Below, piece by piece: positions 12,980-24,400 of a stretch of 64,000 nucleotides of DNA. A program made the translations under genes and the position numbers. This DNA is from Ichthyophthirius multifiliis (lineage: Eukaryota > Ciliophora > Oligohymenophorea > Hymenostomatida). A model generated the notes under the pieces. The model was given only the letters and a program-made list of their open reading frames with translations, ran no database searches and was not told the DNA's origin. The DNA lies in the NCBI RefSeq assembly GCF_000220395.1, contig NW_004087063.1:62001-126000 (forward strand), written 5' to 3'. The stretch's first letter is position 1; each line of letters begins with the position of its first letter.

Positions 12980-15900
12980 TCAGAATATTTTTTTTAAATT
13001 AATCCATTCTTATCTTGTGATTTCAACTTTTAATACATTTTTTAATACTTAATTACTTTCAGGATCTGCACTAGGCTATTATTAAATATAATGTATGTAA
13101 TTGTGTTATATGTATAAATATATACTTGATTAATTAAAAAGATAAAATTAGCTAATTTTGTAAATTAATCATTTGATGTTAAATCTTTTATAGAAGAATA
13201 ATCGCTTCTTTCATTAAATGAGTTAGTATTATTAGAAATTTTTTTTGATAGATTATTAGAAATCCTTTTTTTATAAAAAAAAATAATAATAATATTATAT
13301 ATTTTTGTTTTTTCTGTTAATACTAATATGCTTAAAATTTAAGTTAATTAATTGATTTATTTTAATTTTAGAAGAAATTATCAATTTATAAAATAGAGTT
13401 ATTGTTACAATTATTAGAATTAATATTAACAATTTCACTTTGAGCTAATACAAGTAAAGCATTTTTTTAAACTGTATGGATTTGATTTATTTAATTTGCA
13501 AAGAATGATGGAGTACATTCATTTTCATCTTTTTATTTTAGATTTGAAAATAAATTAAGATTAAATGAATTATTTTTAAGAGAAATTATTCTTTGTTTAA
13601 GTTCTTTATTTTTAAGTAAACTATTTTCGATTTCATAAAATTTAATTAATTCATTTACTTCTGGGTCATTACTACTTTAGTTTGAAAATATACTTTATCT
13701 TTCAGCTTTTTTAATTTTTAAATAAAATTTTAATAATAATTTATATTCATACATCTTGGAGTCTCTCCTTATAAACCAAAACGTGATGAAACGTTTTATC
13801 TTCCTCCTAATTAAAGAATAGCTTTATTAGAATTTGCTTATTTATTTTATAAAGGAAAATTATTAGATATTTAAGAAGTTATATTTTATTTATAATTTTT
13901 TATTTCTTCTTAAGCTTCTTTATATCTTTTTTTAAGACTTTCCATTTCTTTATTAACTATATTGGAAGCTTCAACAAATTATTTTTCTTTTTCTTGAAAT
14001 TTTTTTTTTCATTTTCAAGAACTTAAATTCTTTGATTAATCAATTATAAAGAAACAACTCTTTGTTCTAGTGTTTCCTTTAATTTTTATAGGTCATTAAT
14101 TTTTTTTTCTTATAATAGTTAACTTTTTAACATTTCGCTTAATTCTTTTTCTAGATTTTCCTTTTTATTTCTTGTATTTTCAACTCCTTGTATTTCTTCA
14201 CGGATTTAATAAATTGTTCTATGCCAAAATGTTTCTCCTTTTAATAATTATATATCTGAGCTACCTTAATTTTTCATTTTTTAGACAAAATCTGTATTTA
14301 AACTTGATAATAAATTGGCTGTGTCAGAAATTAGTTTTCTAAAATTTTAAATTTTTAGTTACTTTTCTTTTTCGGTTTCGCTAATTTCTTACTCTTCTTC
14401 TTCTTCGTATTTTAATGTTTTTTGGTTTTATTATTAATAAAATTCTAGTAATTCATTCTAATTAGAATTTATTTAAATTATTTATTAGTCTAGTTTTTTT
14501 ATGTTTTCTGTTAGTTTCTTAACTTTTAATTCATTTAGGAAATTTAAAGTTCCTTCGTCAATATTTTGTTAGAATTCCAATATTCGTTTCTGGAATGTAT
14601 TAAATAATATATCAGGCGATATTTGTTAACTTTTGACAGAAAAAGAAGCTTATTCTAATCCAATATTAACTTTTCCAAGCATAAAGAATAAATAGAGAAC
14701 ATCTTCGTGCTCTTTTTCTTATTCTTATTAATTTTCGCTATTTTCATTTTCACACATTTTCGCATTACATTTAAGCAATTGTTCTATATGAATTTAAGCC
14801 GAAAGTATATCTTCTGAGATAGCTTTTAGAGCATTATCAACAAATTAAATTCCTAAAAAAATATTTTTTTAGAAAAGTTAATTTATATTTTCACTATTAG
14901 ATACATTTTAAATTTATAAATAGGATTTTTTAATAAAAAAAAGTAGTTAATTTGAACCAAACAAAACTGCAATTAACCAATTAAAAAGTGTGTGGTTTTC
15001 AGCTTTCAATATATTTTCTGTATTTCTTTATATATAATTAATTAATTCGCTAATTAATAAATTTGTTTTATAATTCCCTTTTTATAAATTCGTTATATAT
15101 TTTAATGCTTCAGGATTTAGCCTTTAAAAGACAAAATCAGGTATTGATTTTAATAATAGTTCAGCCTTAAATTAAGCATCAGTGTTTACATTTATTAACT
15201 ATATAGAAGATTATATGTATTTCTTGTACATTTCTCTTTTTTCTTGCAATAATTCTTGGTTTGTTTCTAATAATTTTTGATATGCGGCTGCTTTTTTCGG
15301 ATTTTCTTCTCCTGTAGTACTTATTTCTTATTAAGCTTCTACTTATTGTTACTTATAAAAATTTGCTTTTTCTCTAATTTTAAAATTAAGGTTTTACAAT
15401 TCTTAGATTTGCTCTTCTTTTTCTTCAAGAATTCTTTTTAGCTCATAAATTTAAAATTCAAAGGAATTTAAGTCGTTTTACATATCTTTTTCGTTTTCTT
15501 CGTAGTTTTGGAGAAGATCTTAATTTATTTTTTGATACTCTTTAAGTTCTTTTATTTAACGTCTATATTCGATGATATTTTCTTCCATTTTTTGGTTTTA
15601 TTCAGTTATTTTTTCTATTAAATTTACTGATTCTTAATTAATTTCTAATTACTCTTTTAAATCAGCAATTTCATTATTTAAAGCATTAATTTATAAGCTT
15701 AAAGTTCCGATTTTTCGTTCTTATTCTGCAATAGTATTTCTTAATTATGGCATTTATTCCAGTTAATTTTTCAATTCAATAATTTTTTCCAAACTTTCGA
15801 TTTTTTCTAATTCTAATTCTTCATTCAAAAGCTAAACGGCCTGCCTTAATCTTGCATTTATTTTACAGAATTACTCGTCTGAACCTGAACCGGGAAAATC

Positions 15901-16719
15901 ATGTGCTTGCATAGCTTCTTCAAGTGCAAGATCAGCTTATAGTTAATTATCTTTTAATTTTTTATTTTCTTAGAGGAGAATTTCGTTTTCTTATTGAAGA
16001 TTTTCATATTTTTATTCTAATTATTCTTTTTAAATTAACAATTTTTCAACTAAAGATTCTGTACTGTTTGATATTTCTGATTGCTCTTCTAATGCTTATT
16101 TCAGTTCTTAAATTTCTTCTTGAAATTTGATTATTTCTTGCACTTATTTTTCGTGTTGATTTTAAGAAGTTTAATATAATTTTTATTAGAGTTCTTCACA
16201 TTTTTTTTCTAAGTCTTTTGTCTGTAATAAACGAAGGCTTTCTTCTTTATCTAATTTTTATTGTAGTTTTTGGATTGTCTGAGTTAAATCAGATAAATCA
16301 TCTTCTTTTCTTTCTAATTCTTCTTTTAATTATTGAACTCTTACGCTTTCGTTTGTACTTTAAATTAATTGACTTGATGTTATTTGTTAGTTAACTTGTT
16401 TTTCTTCTGATTTTTATACAGGAGGCTAATATAGTTTTAAATGTTTTTCACGAACAAATATTCCATGTAATTCTTTGCATTCAAAATACTTTTTATCTTA
16501 AAATGTACCATTATGTGTTCCTTTTTATATCTTAATTTTTTTATTTATTTCATATTTTTTTTTAAGGCTTATTTATTTTTTTACCGTCAGTTCAACACCA
16601 ACCCATATTCCTTCTTTTCCTTCCAATTAACCTATAAATTTTATATATCCTTCTTAATCTTTATTTTGGGTATTTGTTAATTAAACATAATCTCCTACTT
16701 TAAATTGAATTTATTACAT
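12980..16719 (-). CDS. DCTN1: Dynactin subunit 1 (p150-Glued)
   Basis: Largest subunit of dynactin, linking dynein to microtubules and cargo. ATG at 16719. Residues 1-75 form a CAP-Gly domain (FKVGDYV, EGIWVGVEL, then YFECKELHGIFVREKHLK); the usual GKNDG signature is KGTHNG. Long coiled coils follow (about 16400-14000) around a globular stretch (PDFVFQRLNPEALKYI, NWLIAVLFGSNQLL) resembling the p150 dynein-associated domain. The C-terminal tail (VLKNVLKVEITRQEW) matches the end of animal p150, supporting dynactin rather than another CAP-Gly protein. Four introns restore the frame: 16531-16584, 13706-13752, 13265-13323 and 13076-13125. TGA at 12982-12980. The first intron is 54 nt and could be read through, adding 18 residues inside the CAP-Gly; removing it gives the better fold. 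About 1,170 aa. Confidence 0.9.
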
Positions 16720-18428
16720 AATTATTTATTTTTATTTTTAATATTTTTTTTCTTATATTTTTATTTAAAAATATTATTATTTTTTATATAAATATATACA
16801 TATAAAATAAATATTTTTTTATATTGTAAATATTTATAATTTTTTTTCTTTTCAATCAAATTATATTATTATGTTTTATATAATATTAATTACATATGAT
16901 TATATTTTTTCTTATTTAAGATTTTTTTTTTATTTAATAAATTTTCAATTATATATCATAATTTTTTTTTAATTACTTTAGAATATTTTTTAAATAATCA
17001 AACTAAAAAATTGCATAATAATATAATATATAAAAATATTTATAAAAAAAATTAATAAATATTTATTTATTATAATATTAATTAGAAAAAAATTATATTT
17101 AAATAATTTTATATCTATAAAATTTTCTAATCTAATATTTTTAAAATAGATATAAAACATACACTTTAATTAAAAATAAATATATTTAATATTAAATTGA
17201 ATATATTTTAATATAAAATTTTATAATAATATATAATCTTTAATAATTAGAAAAACTTTATTTGCAATATAAAATAATTATAAAAAATCTTATTTATACT
17301 TATTTATTTATAAAAAATTTATTATAATATCTTTAATATAAAAAACCATATTATTGCTTCAAATCTCAATAATATTTATTAGATCTGAGCTTTTTATTAA
17401 AAAGAAAATAGTTTTAAACATATAAAAATAAAATAAAAAATATTAAATTATATAGAATATATATATACTTTAAAAAATATCTATTTATTATAATATATAT
17501 TTTAATATGTAATAAATAACAAATAATAAATACTATTTTTATCTATTTAAAATAAATTATATTGATTTTTAGTTATTATAATTAACAAATTTCACTATAA
17601 AATAATAAAAAAAATATAGAAATTTAGAATTCTTTAAGAATTAAGAAATATGTAATTAAGCAATGAAATATTTCATTATACATTAAATTATGGAAATATT
17701 TAATTTAAATTAATTTTTTTCCAATGGATATTTTTTTGTAAAAAACTCAAACGGATATTTAAATTAAAAAATAAAAACATTAAATTAAGATCTATTTATA
17801 TTATATTATAAAAATTTAAAATATTATATAAGTTTTCCTCAACATTTGACAAATATCATTAAGAAGAATACATAATAGTAAACATAATTGTTATATAGAT
17901 ATAGTATAATTACTCATAATATCCTATTTATCGAGTTTTAAAATATTTATAATAAAAATATATGTTAATTTAAATATAAATTTTAAATATAAAATATTTA
18001 TATAAATAAATAAATTATTTATAATAACTATTTTATAAAAAATTAAACAATACTAATAGCTAACTTTCATATTGTTCTTATACAAAAATTTTATAAATCT
18101 GTAATTATTTAAATATATTAAAAGTGATTAATATTATTTGAATTAATTATTTATTAAATTTTATATAAATTTCTTAAATGTAATTAGAATTTTTTAATAG
18201 GCTTTTTAAATAAACTTAATTTTAAATTTTCTTATGTATTTTTTATAAGACAGTTTAAGAGGCTGATTTTGTGTAGCTTTTTGTTTAAGATAATTCAGTT
18301 AAAATGTTTTACATTTATCATATTAATATGCTTAGTATTTTTCTACATGAAATTTTATTTTTCGTTATATAAATTTAATTTAATTAATAATATAATTATT
18401 TTTTTCTTTCTAAATTTCAAAAAATAAA
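16720..18428. other. Long AT-rich intergenic region
   Basis: 1.7 kb between divergently transcribed genes (dynactin on minus, hydrolase on plus), so it must hold both promoters. Almost entirely A/T; a modestly less AT-rich patch at about 18240-18360 may be 5' leader of the hydrolase. No convincing gene, RNA or repeat seen. Confidence 0.55.
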
Positions 18429-19503
18429 ATGACAACAAATAACATCCATAAATCAAAAGATGAACAAAATTCAAATAAATAATAAATAAATTCTATGTAA
18501 AAGAATCCAGGAATAATCGAATAATTATGGAAAGCACTTATACGTCCTCCAAACAGAATTCAATATAAAATATCTTAGTTAGGTGCTACATCATTTATAT
18601 TAAATAATACAATAATAAAAAGATATGATTTTAATGTAAAAACTAGACGAAATTATACATTATAGTATTCGTATTTTGAACCTATTGCTGTAAAAGGAAC
18701 ACCTCATCCTTGCGTAGTTTATTTACACGGAAATTCTTCTAGTAGATTAGAAGGGTTATAATTAATCAATTATTTATTACCTTATGGAATATCTTTAATT
18801 TTATTAGATTTTTGTGGATGTGGAATTAGTGAAGGTGAGTTTATATCATTAGGGTATTTCGAAAGAGAAGATACGTTAAAAGTAATAGAGCATATCGAAA
18901 ATTAAGATAAAAAAATATCAGAATTCGGAATATGGGGAAGATCTATGGGCGCAGCGACATCTTTAATGTTAAGTAATATAACATAAATTAGATTTATAGT
19001 AGCAGATAGTAGCTTTATAAGTATAAAATAACTATGTAAAGAACTTGCAGAATAATAATAAAAAATACCTAATTTATTGTTTAATTTGGCATTTGGATAT
19101 TTAAAAAATAAAATAGAAAAAAAAGCAGGATTCGATTTGGAAAAATGTAATCCTTTAGAGGTTATTAAAAAATTGAAATAAAATGACTCATTGCCAAAAA
19201 TTATGTTTTTGGCAGCTATAGATGATGTTTTGATAAAGCCAGAACATTCTTAAAAACTTTTTGATGCATTTAGAGGTTCAAAAAGAATTATTATATTTGA
19301 AGGTAATCATAATTCAAGAAGAAGTTAAGAGATAAATCAAGAAGTAAGTAATTTTTTTTAAAAAGGATTTTTCAATTAGAATGAAAATAAATAATTAAAA
19401 GTTTCTAAAATAAAAAAAATAGATAATAATCAAGATTAAAAAGATATTAATAAAAATAAAAATAATATAAAAATTGAAAACCTAAATAAATATAATATAT
19501 TTA

Positions 19504-19534
<31 letters not shown>

Positions 19535-19568
19535 TATTTATAATAATAATAATATTAATAACTTTTGA
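18429..19568 (+). CDS. Alpha/beta hydrolase, ABHD17/BEM46-like
   Basis: Serine hydrolase of the alpha/beta fold; ABHD17 members depalmitoylate proteins, but the substrate here is unknown. Single exon, 379 aa, ATG at 18429, TGA at 19566-19568. Visible elements: oxyanion-hole strand VVYLHGNSSS (about residue 97), LDFCGCGISEG, the nucleophile elbow GRSMGAATS (about residue 176; Ser catalytic), an acid in AAIDDVL (about residue 266) and catalytic His in EGNHNSRR. The catalytic core ends near residue 310. The tail is Lys/Asn-rich with a poly-Asn run (19507-19560) and looks disordered. No signal peptide. It is followed on the same strand by two small genes. Confidence 0.88.
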
Positions 19569-19941
19569 TAATTACATTTATAATTTTTCTTTATACAATT
19601 TATTTTTTCATAAAATTTAAATAAGTTTTAATTTTATATTATTTAGTAAATTCTTTATTTTTTTAATATTTATTATTATATTAATAAATTTAATTATTAT
19701 TTTTTTTTAAAATTTATTTTAAGAAATATTTAATATTATTAAACTATTAATTTTTTTTTAATATATTTTTTTTTAAAAAAATATAAATTATTTTCAATGT
19801 AATTTCATATTAATATTAAAAATTAATTATTTTTACAAATTATTTTTTAAAAATTATATTTATTCTTAATTTAATTTTTATATGTTTTAAGATATTATTT
19901 TTAATAAATAATTTTTAAATTTTTAAAGTAGAAATAATAAG
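19569..19941. other. AT-rich spacer
   Basis: 373 bp of A/T tracts between two plus-strand genes. No feature seen. Confidence 0.55.
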
Positions 19942-20286
19942 ATGCAAAAAAAATAAAAATAATAAATTTCTGAATTAGATCCAAGCATAATTTATTTTAC
20001 GCATTCAAAAATAAGAGGATAGTTTACAGGATGTGGAAAAATGATCATGGAAACTTATAAAGAAATAATAGAAGGAACTACTAAAATGAGAGATATTCCT
20101 AAAATAAAAGTAATTTATGATGGAGAAAGATATTATTCAATGAATAACAGAAGATTATATCTATTTAAATTATTATATGAAGAAGGAATTATTAAAACTG
20201 TAGAAGTATTTCTCGAATATGAAAAACCATCATCAAAATAAAAAAAAAATATGTACTCTTTAAAATCTAAAATTGCTTTAAAATGA
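19942..20286 (+). CDS. Small conserved protein of unknown function
   Basis: 114 aa, single exon, ATG at 19942, TGA at 20284-20286. The sequence contains a compact module that I recall from short proteins of protists and plants: FTHSKIRGQFTGCG, then a helix with ETYKEII, MRDIPKIKVIYDG and SMNNRRLYLFK. The pattern (FTHSKI, DIP.I.V, NNRRL) looks like a structural fold with a conserved basic NNRR turn, but no biochemical role is known to me. The C-terminus (after about residue 90) is Lys/Ser-rich and variable. The marked change in composition against flanking spacers supports a real gene. Confidence 0.75.
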
Positions 20287-20425
20287 AATAAAACTAAAAT
20301 AAAATAAAAAAAAAAAAAGTTTTATTTAAAAAAAAAAAAAATTCTTTATAATTTAATAATCAAATAAAAAATTATATATGTATATATGTAAATATGAACA
20401 AAAAAATAAATACATATATACATAT

Positions 20426-20497
<72 letters not shown>

Positions 20498-20655
20498 ATA
20501 TTTTTTTTTTTTTTTTTTTATATATATTAATTTATATATATTTTTATTTATTTACATTTTTATAATAAATAAATTTTCATTTATATATATTTATTTATAT
20601 ATTTAATATTTATATAAATTTATTTGGTATAAAAATATAATTAATAATAAAATTA
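20287..20655. repeat. Spacer with (TA)n microsatellite and poly-T tract
   Basis: Spacer containing an almost uninterrupted TA dinucleotide run at about 20413-20489, followed by a T tract at about 20500-20519. It frames open in several ways but the products are Ile/Tyr/Phe repeats, so it is not coding. Confidence 0.85.
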
Positions 20656-21048
20656 ATGTAGATCGAAGTCAAAAATTTCAATACTGCAAGCGAGTTTTGT
20701 CCTTAATGTGGATATTTAATAGAAATGCCAATTTATTCAGATAAAGTAGAATGCAATAAATGTGAATTTATATGTTCTGTTTTGGAATATAAATGTCCTC
20801 CAATTATTTCTAAAATATAATTTAGCCATAAAAAACCATGGCTTGAATAATATAATGCTAAAATTAGAGGTGTTGATGATAAAGAGTAAAATTTCAATTA
20901 AAAAAAAGCTAAAATTAAATCAGAATGTCCTTAATGTGGATATCATACGATGTATTTTTGGACTGTATAAACAAGATCTGCGGATGAAGGCTCTACTGTT
21001 TTTTATGAATGTGCTGATTGCAAGCATACATATACATAAAATAATTGA
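20656..21048 (+). CDS. RNA polymerase I subunit Rpa12 (A12.2)
   Basis: Small zinc-ribbon subunit of RNA polymerase I, responsible for RNA cleavage and termination of rRNA transcription. 130 aa, single exon, ATG at 20656, TGA at 21046-21048; the family is usually 120-130 aa. The N-terminal zinc ribbon shows two CxxC pairs (EFCPQCGYL and VECNKCEFIC). The C-terminal TFIIS-like ribbon shows ECPQCGYHTMYFWT, the catalytic hairpin QTRSADEGSTVFYEC and CADCKHTY. RSADE carries the acidic pair that stimulates cleavage. The spacing of the two ribbons and the short linker point to Rpa12 rather than Rpb9, Rpc11 or TFIIS. Confidence 0.95.
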
Positions 21049-21473
21049 AATTGCAAAGTTATTGATATTTTAGTAATCTTTTTATTTTTTTTAATTAATA
21101 AGTTTTTTTTGGATAAATAAAATTACTATAAGTTAAGTCTATTAGTATTATATATATTTAATATAAAATATTCTTAACATATATTTATTAATTAAATATT
21201 TTTTTTTTTTTTTTTTTATAATTAATACAGATTATTATAAATTTGAAAACATATAATAAAAAAAATGTAAACATTTTGGTTTTTTTTTTTAAAAAAAAAA
21301 TAAAAATTATGAAATATATTCTTTTTTTATATAAAAAATTATTTATATTGTTTTTTTTCTATAAATTATAATTTTCATTAATAAATTAAATATTTTATTT
21401 TTTAAAATTTAAATTTTAATATTGTTTTTATTTTAACATTTATAAAATATTTTCTAAAGTGTAAAAATTATAA
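21049..21473. other. AT-rich spacer
   Basis: 425 bp of poly-A, poly-T and mixed A/T before the giant gene. No feature seen. Confidence 0.55.
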
Positions 21474-24400
21474 ATGGTTTTATAACTCAATAAAAATTAT
21501 AATTTAATTATTATTATTTTTCTTTTAAATTTATTATCTTTATAATTTTCTTAAGAAAATTAATTTTAGCAAGATTAAATGTATTTTATTTTATATTTTT
21601 AGTTTTTTATAAAATAATTAAACAAAGAATATATGTCTATTAGGACTTTTTTGAATTAATAATTGAATCAAATATAAAAGAATTTTTATTAATCTCTAAT
21701 AATGAAACATTTAAAATATTCAAAGTTTCTAATTATAGAAATTTGTATGCCATAACAATAAATAACAAAAAATAAGAAATATAAATATAGTCTGAAAACG
21801 ATAATATGATATATATATAAATTACTATAGAATTACAAAAAGAATAAACAATAATAAAATGCAAATAATCATAGAAAATACTTCTTTTTGAAGGAAGTTT
21901 AATGCCAAATAACCAAATGACATTAATATATAAAGAAAAAGCTTTTAAATTGGTAAAAGCAAAAAGAGATTTAAAATAAAGCAAAGGAAAAAACTAAAAA
22001 TTAAATAAAAATTGTTAATTTAAAATTTATAATTTATTCTAAGAGTTTTGCCTTTTTGAACAAAAATAACGTTTTTTGTAAGTTTGTGATAATTCAATAT
22101 AATCTTATAAAGTTCCTTATTAAGAAAATTGTTTGGTAAAAGATACTTTAATTAATGTAAATAATATTAATTATATTTATTCAGGAGAATCTTAATTAGA
22201 TTAGAAAGAAATTAGATATAATTTAGATTTGCTTGATTTCTCAAATAATTTACTAGTTACTGGATATTTTAAATTATAATCATATGATTAAAAATTATAA
22301 AATATGATATTTATAAGAAGTGAGGACGATGAACTTTAAGAATTAGTATTGAATGTAATAATTAAAACGTAAAAATAAATAGAAATACGAATTGGTTAAG
22401 GAATAGTTAATGTTTATTAATTCGATAATTACATATTTTAATATACTTTAATAGATACTTGGGTTTAAATAGGATTTTATATAAATATAACAAGCTAAAG
22501 AGCAGGTTTATTAATATTTTAAAATGATAGCATTGTAAATAAAGATGTAAATGATATTCCTTTAGAGATTATAAATGATAGTAAAAATTACTATATTTGT
22601 GTGAAATGTTTTTTGAAAAAATCAGTTTATTTAAAAAATTTAATGGATAGGTTGGACATATAAAAATATTTAAGAATTTCCAAGATTTAAGTGATTTATC
22701 CTCAATGTAAAGTTTGATTAAAAATAATAGTGGAAATATGCTTTTTTAATACTCTTTTGATAATAGGGATAACAAAAATTTAATATAGGATGAATAGAAA
22801 AATAATAATTAAGTAATTTATCAACTTGAAGAGGAAATTTGTGCAAAAAAAAGTTTATAAATTTAAAGTCTTATTGACTCATCACAAGGGTTTAGAGTTA
22901 TGATTTAGATTTAAACAAAAAGTGATTCTTTTGGAGAAGAAAAAAAATAAGTTTTTTCTTTGAATTAGACTTTTGTTTTTTTTGTAGAAAAAAAAGATGA
23001 TTTATATAATGAAATTTCTGGATGCTTTTAATAAGAGTGCTTTAATTTTAATATATTTACCTAAAATTTAGAACAAGAAGAATTTATTTTTGTTTTTTAT
23101 TAAAATAATTTAAGAGTTTTGGCATAAAGTTAAGAATCGAAAACTACTTTTTAAAATGATTTTACTTTTACTACTTTGGATTTTATTTTAGCGGACTCAG
23201 ATGCCATTTGTATTTCTAAAATTGCATTAAGATAAGGGACTTATGTATAAGGATTAAATGAATTGTTCTCTTTTTGGAATGGTAAGGGTTTGTTTTTAGG
23301 ATTAGATCCTTTAATTTCTTTTAGATGTAAAGATTCGTTCGGATTATATAAAGGATAGTGTGTAAAATGCGAAGAAATACAGCCACAAAAAGATGACTTT
23401 GGATTCGAGAATTATTATTATTTAAATATAGTATAAAATACTTGTAAAAAATGTCCTGAAAATTGCAAAAAATGTCAAGAAAATGTCAATAATATTATAT
23501 GTACAGAATGTACTGATGGATTTATTTTAGTAGAAAACTTATGTAAAAGATGTCCAAAAATATTCAATTTAGAGAAGTATTTTTATGACAATAAATGCTT
23601 AAGTGAATGTCCTGAAGAACTTTGTATTGATAGAAATAATTTAAGGTGTATTTTTTGTGACAAAAAGGTTTTTTTGGTTGAAAATGCATTCTTTTTTTAA
23701 AAGATTTTCTGGGATTTTAATGATTTTAAACAAATCGATATTTAAAGTCTGTTTGTTTGTAGTTTTTAGAAGAATTTTTATTCTTTTTTTGGTGGATCTG
23801 CTTCTTAAATTTCGAAACAGTATAAAAATTTACCTCCAAATTATGCTAAGGAAATTACCTTTTTGGCAATTTTAGATGATAGTTTGGATATTTAGCTTGA
23901 AGTAAATAATTAAAATTTACTTTTTGAAAAATTATTAGTTGATGAAAATACTGTTTGTGAATTTAATAATAATACTTTAAATTTAAAAGTTTATTCAATT
24001 AAAAGTTCTATTCTTAATAGTGAAAGTTTTCTTGACTTGAAAATAAAAAATGCTTTTGGCATAAGATAGTTAAATATAAATGTTTTAAAATGTCATTTTA
24101 CTTGCTATTCTTGTACTAATGGGGGAAATCCTGAAAACTGTATTTCTTGTCAATAATAAGTACCTCTTTTGTAAATTAAAAGTGAATGTTTGTGTCCTTA
24201 AGGCTTTTTTAGGAATTATTTTGGCTGTAATTAACATTCTCCTTGTTATCTTTGCAAATAATGTTCAAATTTAAACTGCATTTCATGTACAGATGATGAA
24301 AAATGTACTAAGTGTAAGCCTGGCTTCTATTTTTTTGAAGGATTATGTGTATAAAATTGTACAGATTAAAATGCAGGCTACTAGAATGATGATGTATTGA

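Noticed and set aside
20394-20606. Ile/Tyr/Phe-repeat protein
   Set aside because: It is only the translation of a TA microsatellite and a T tract.
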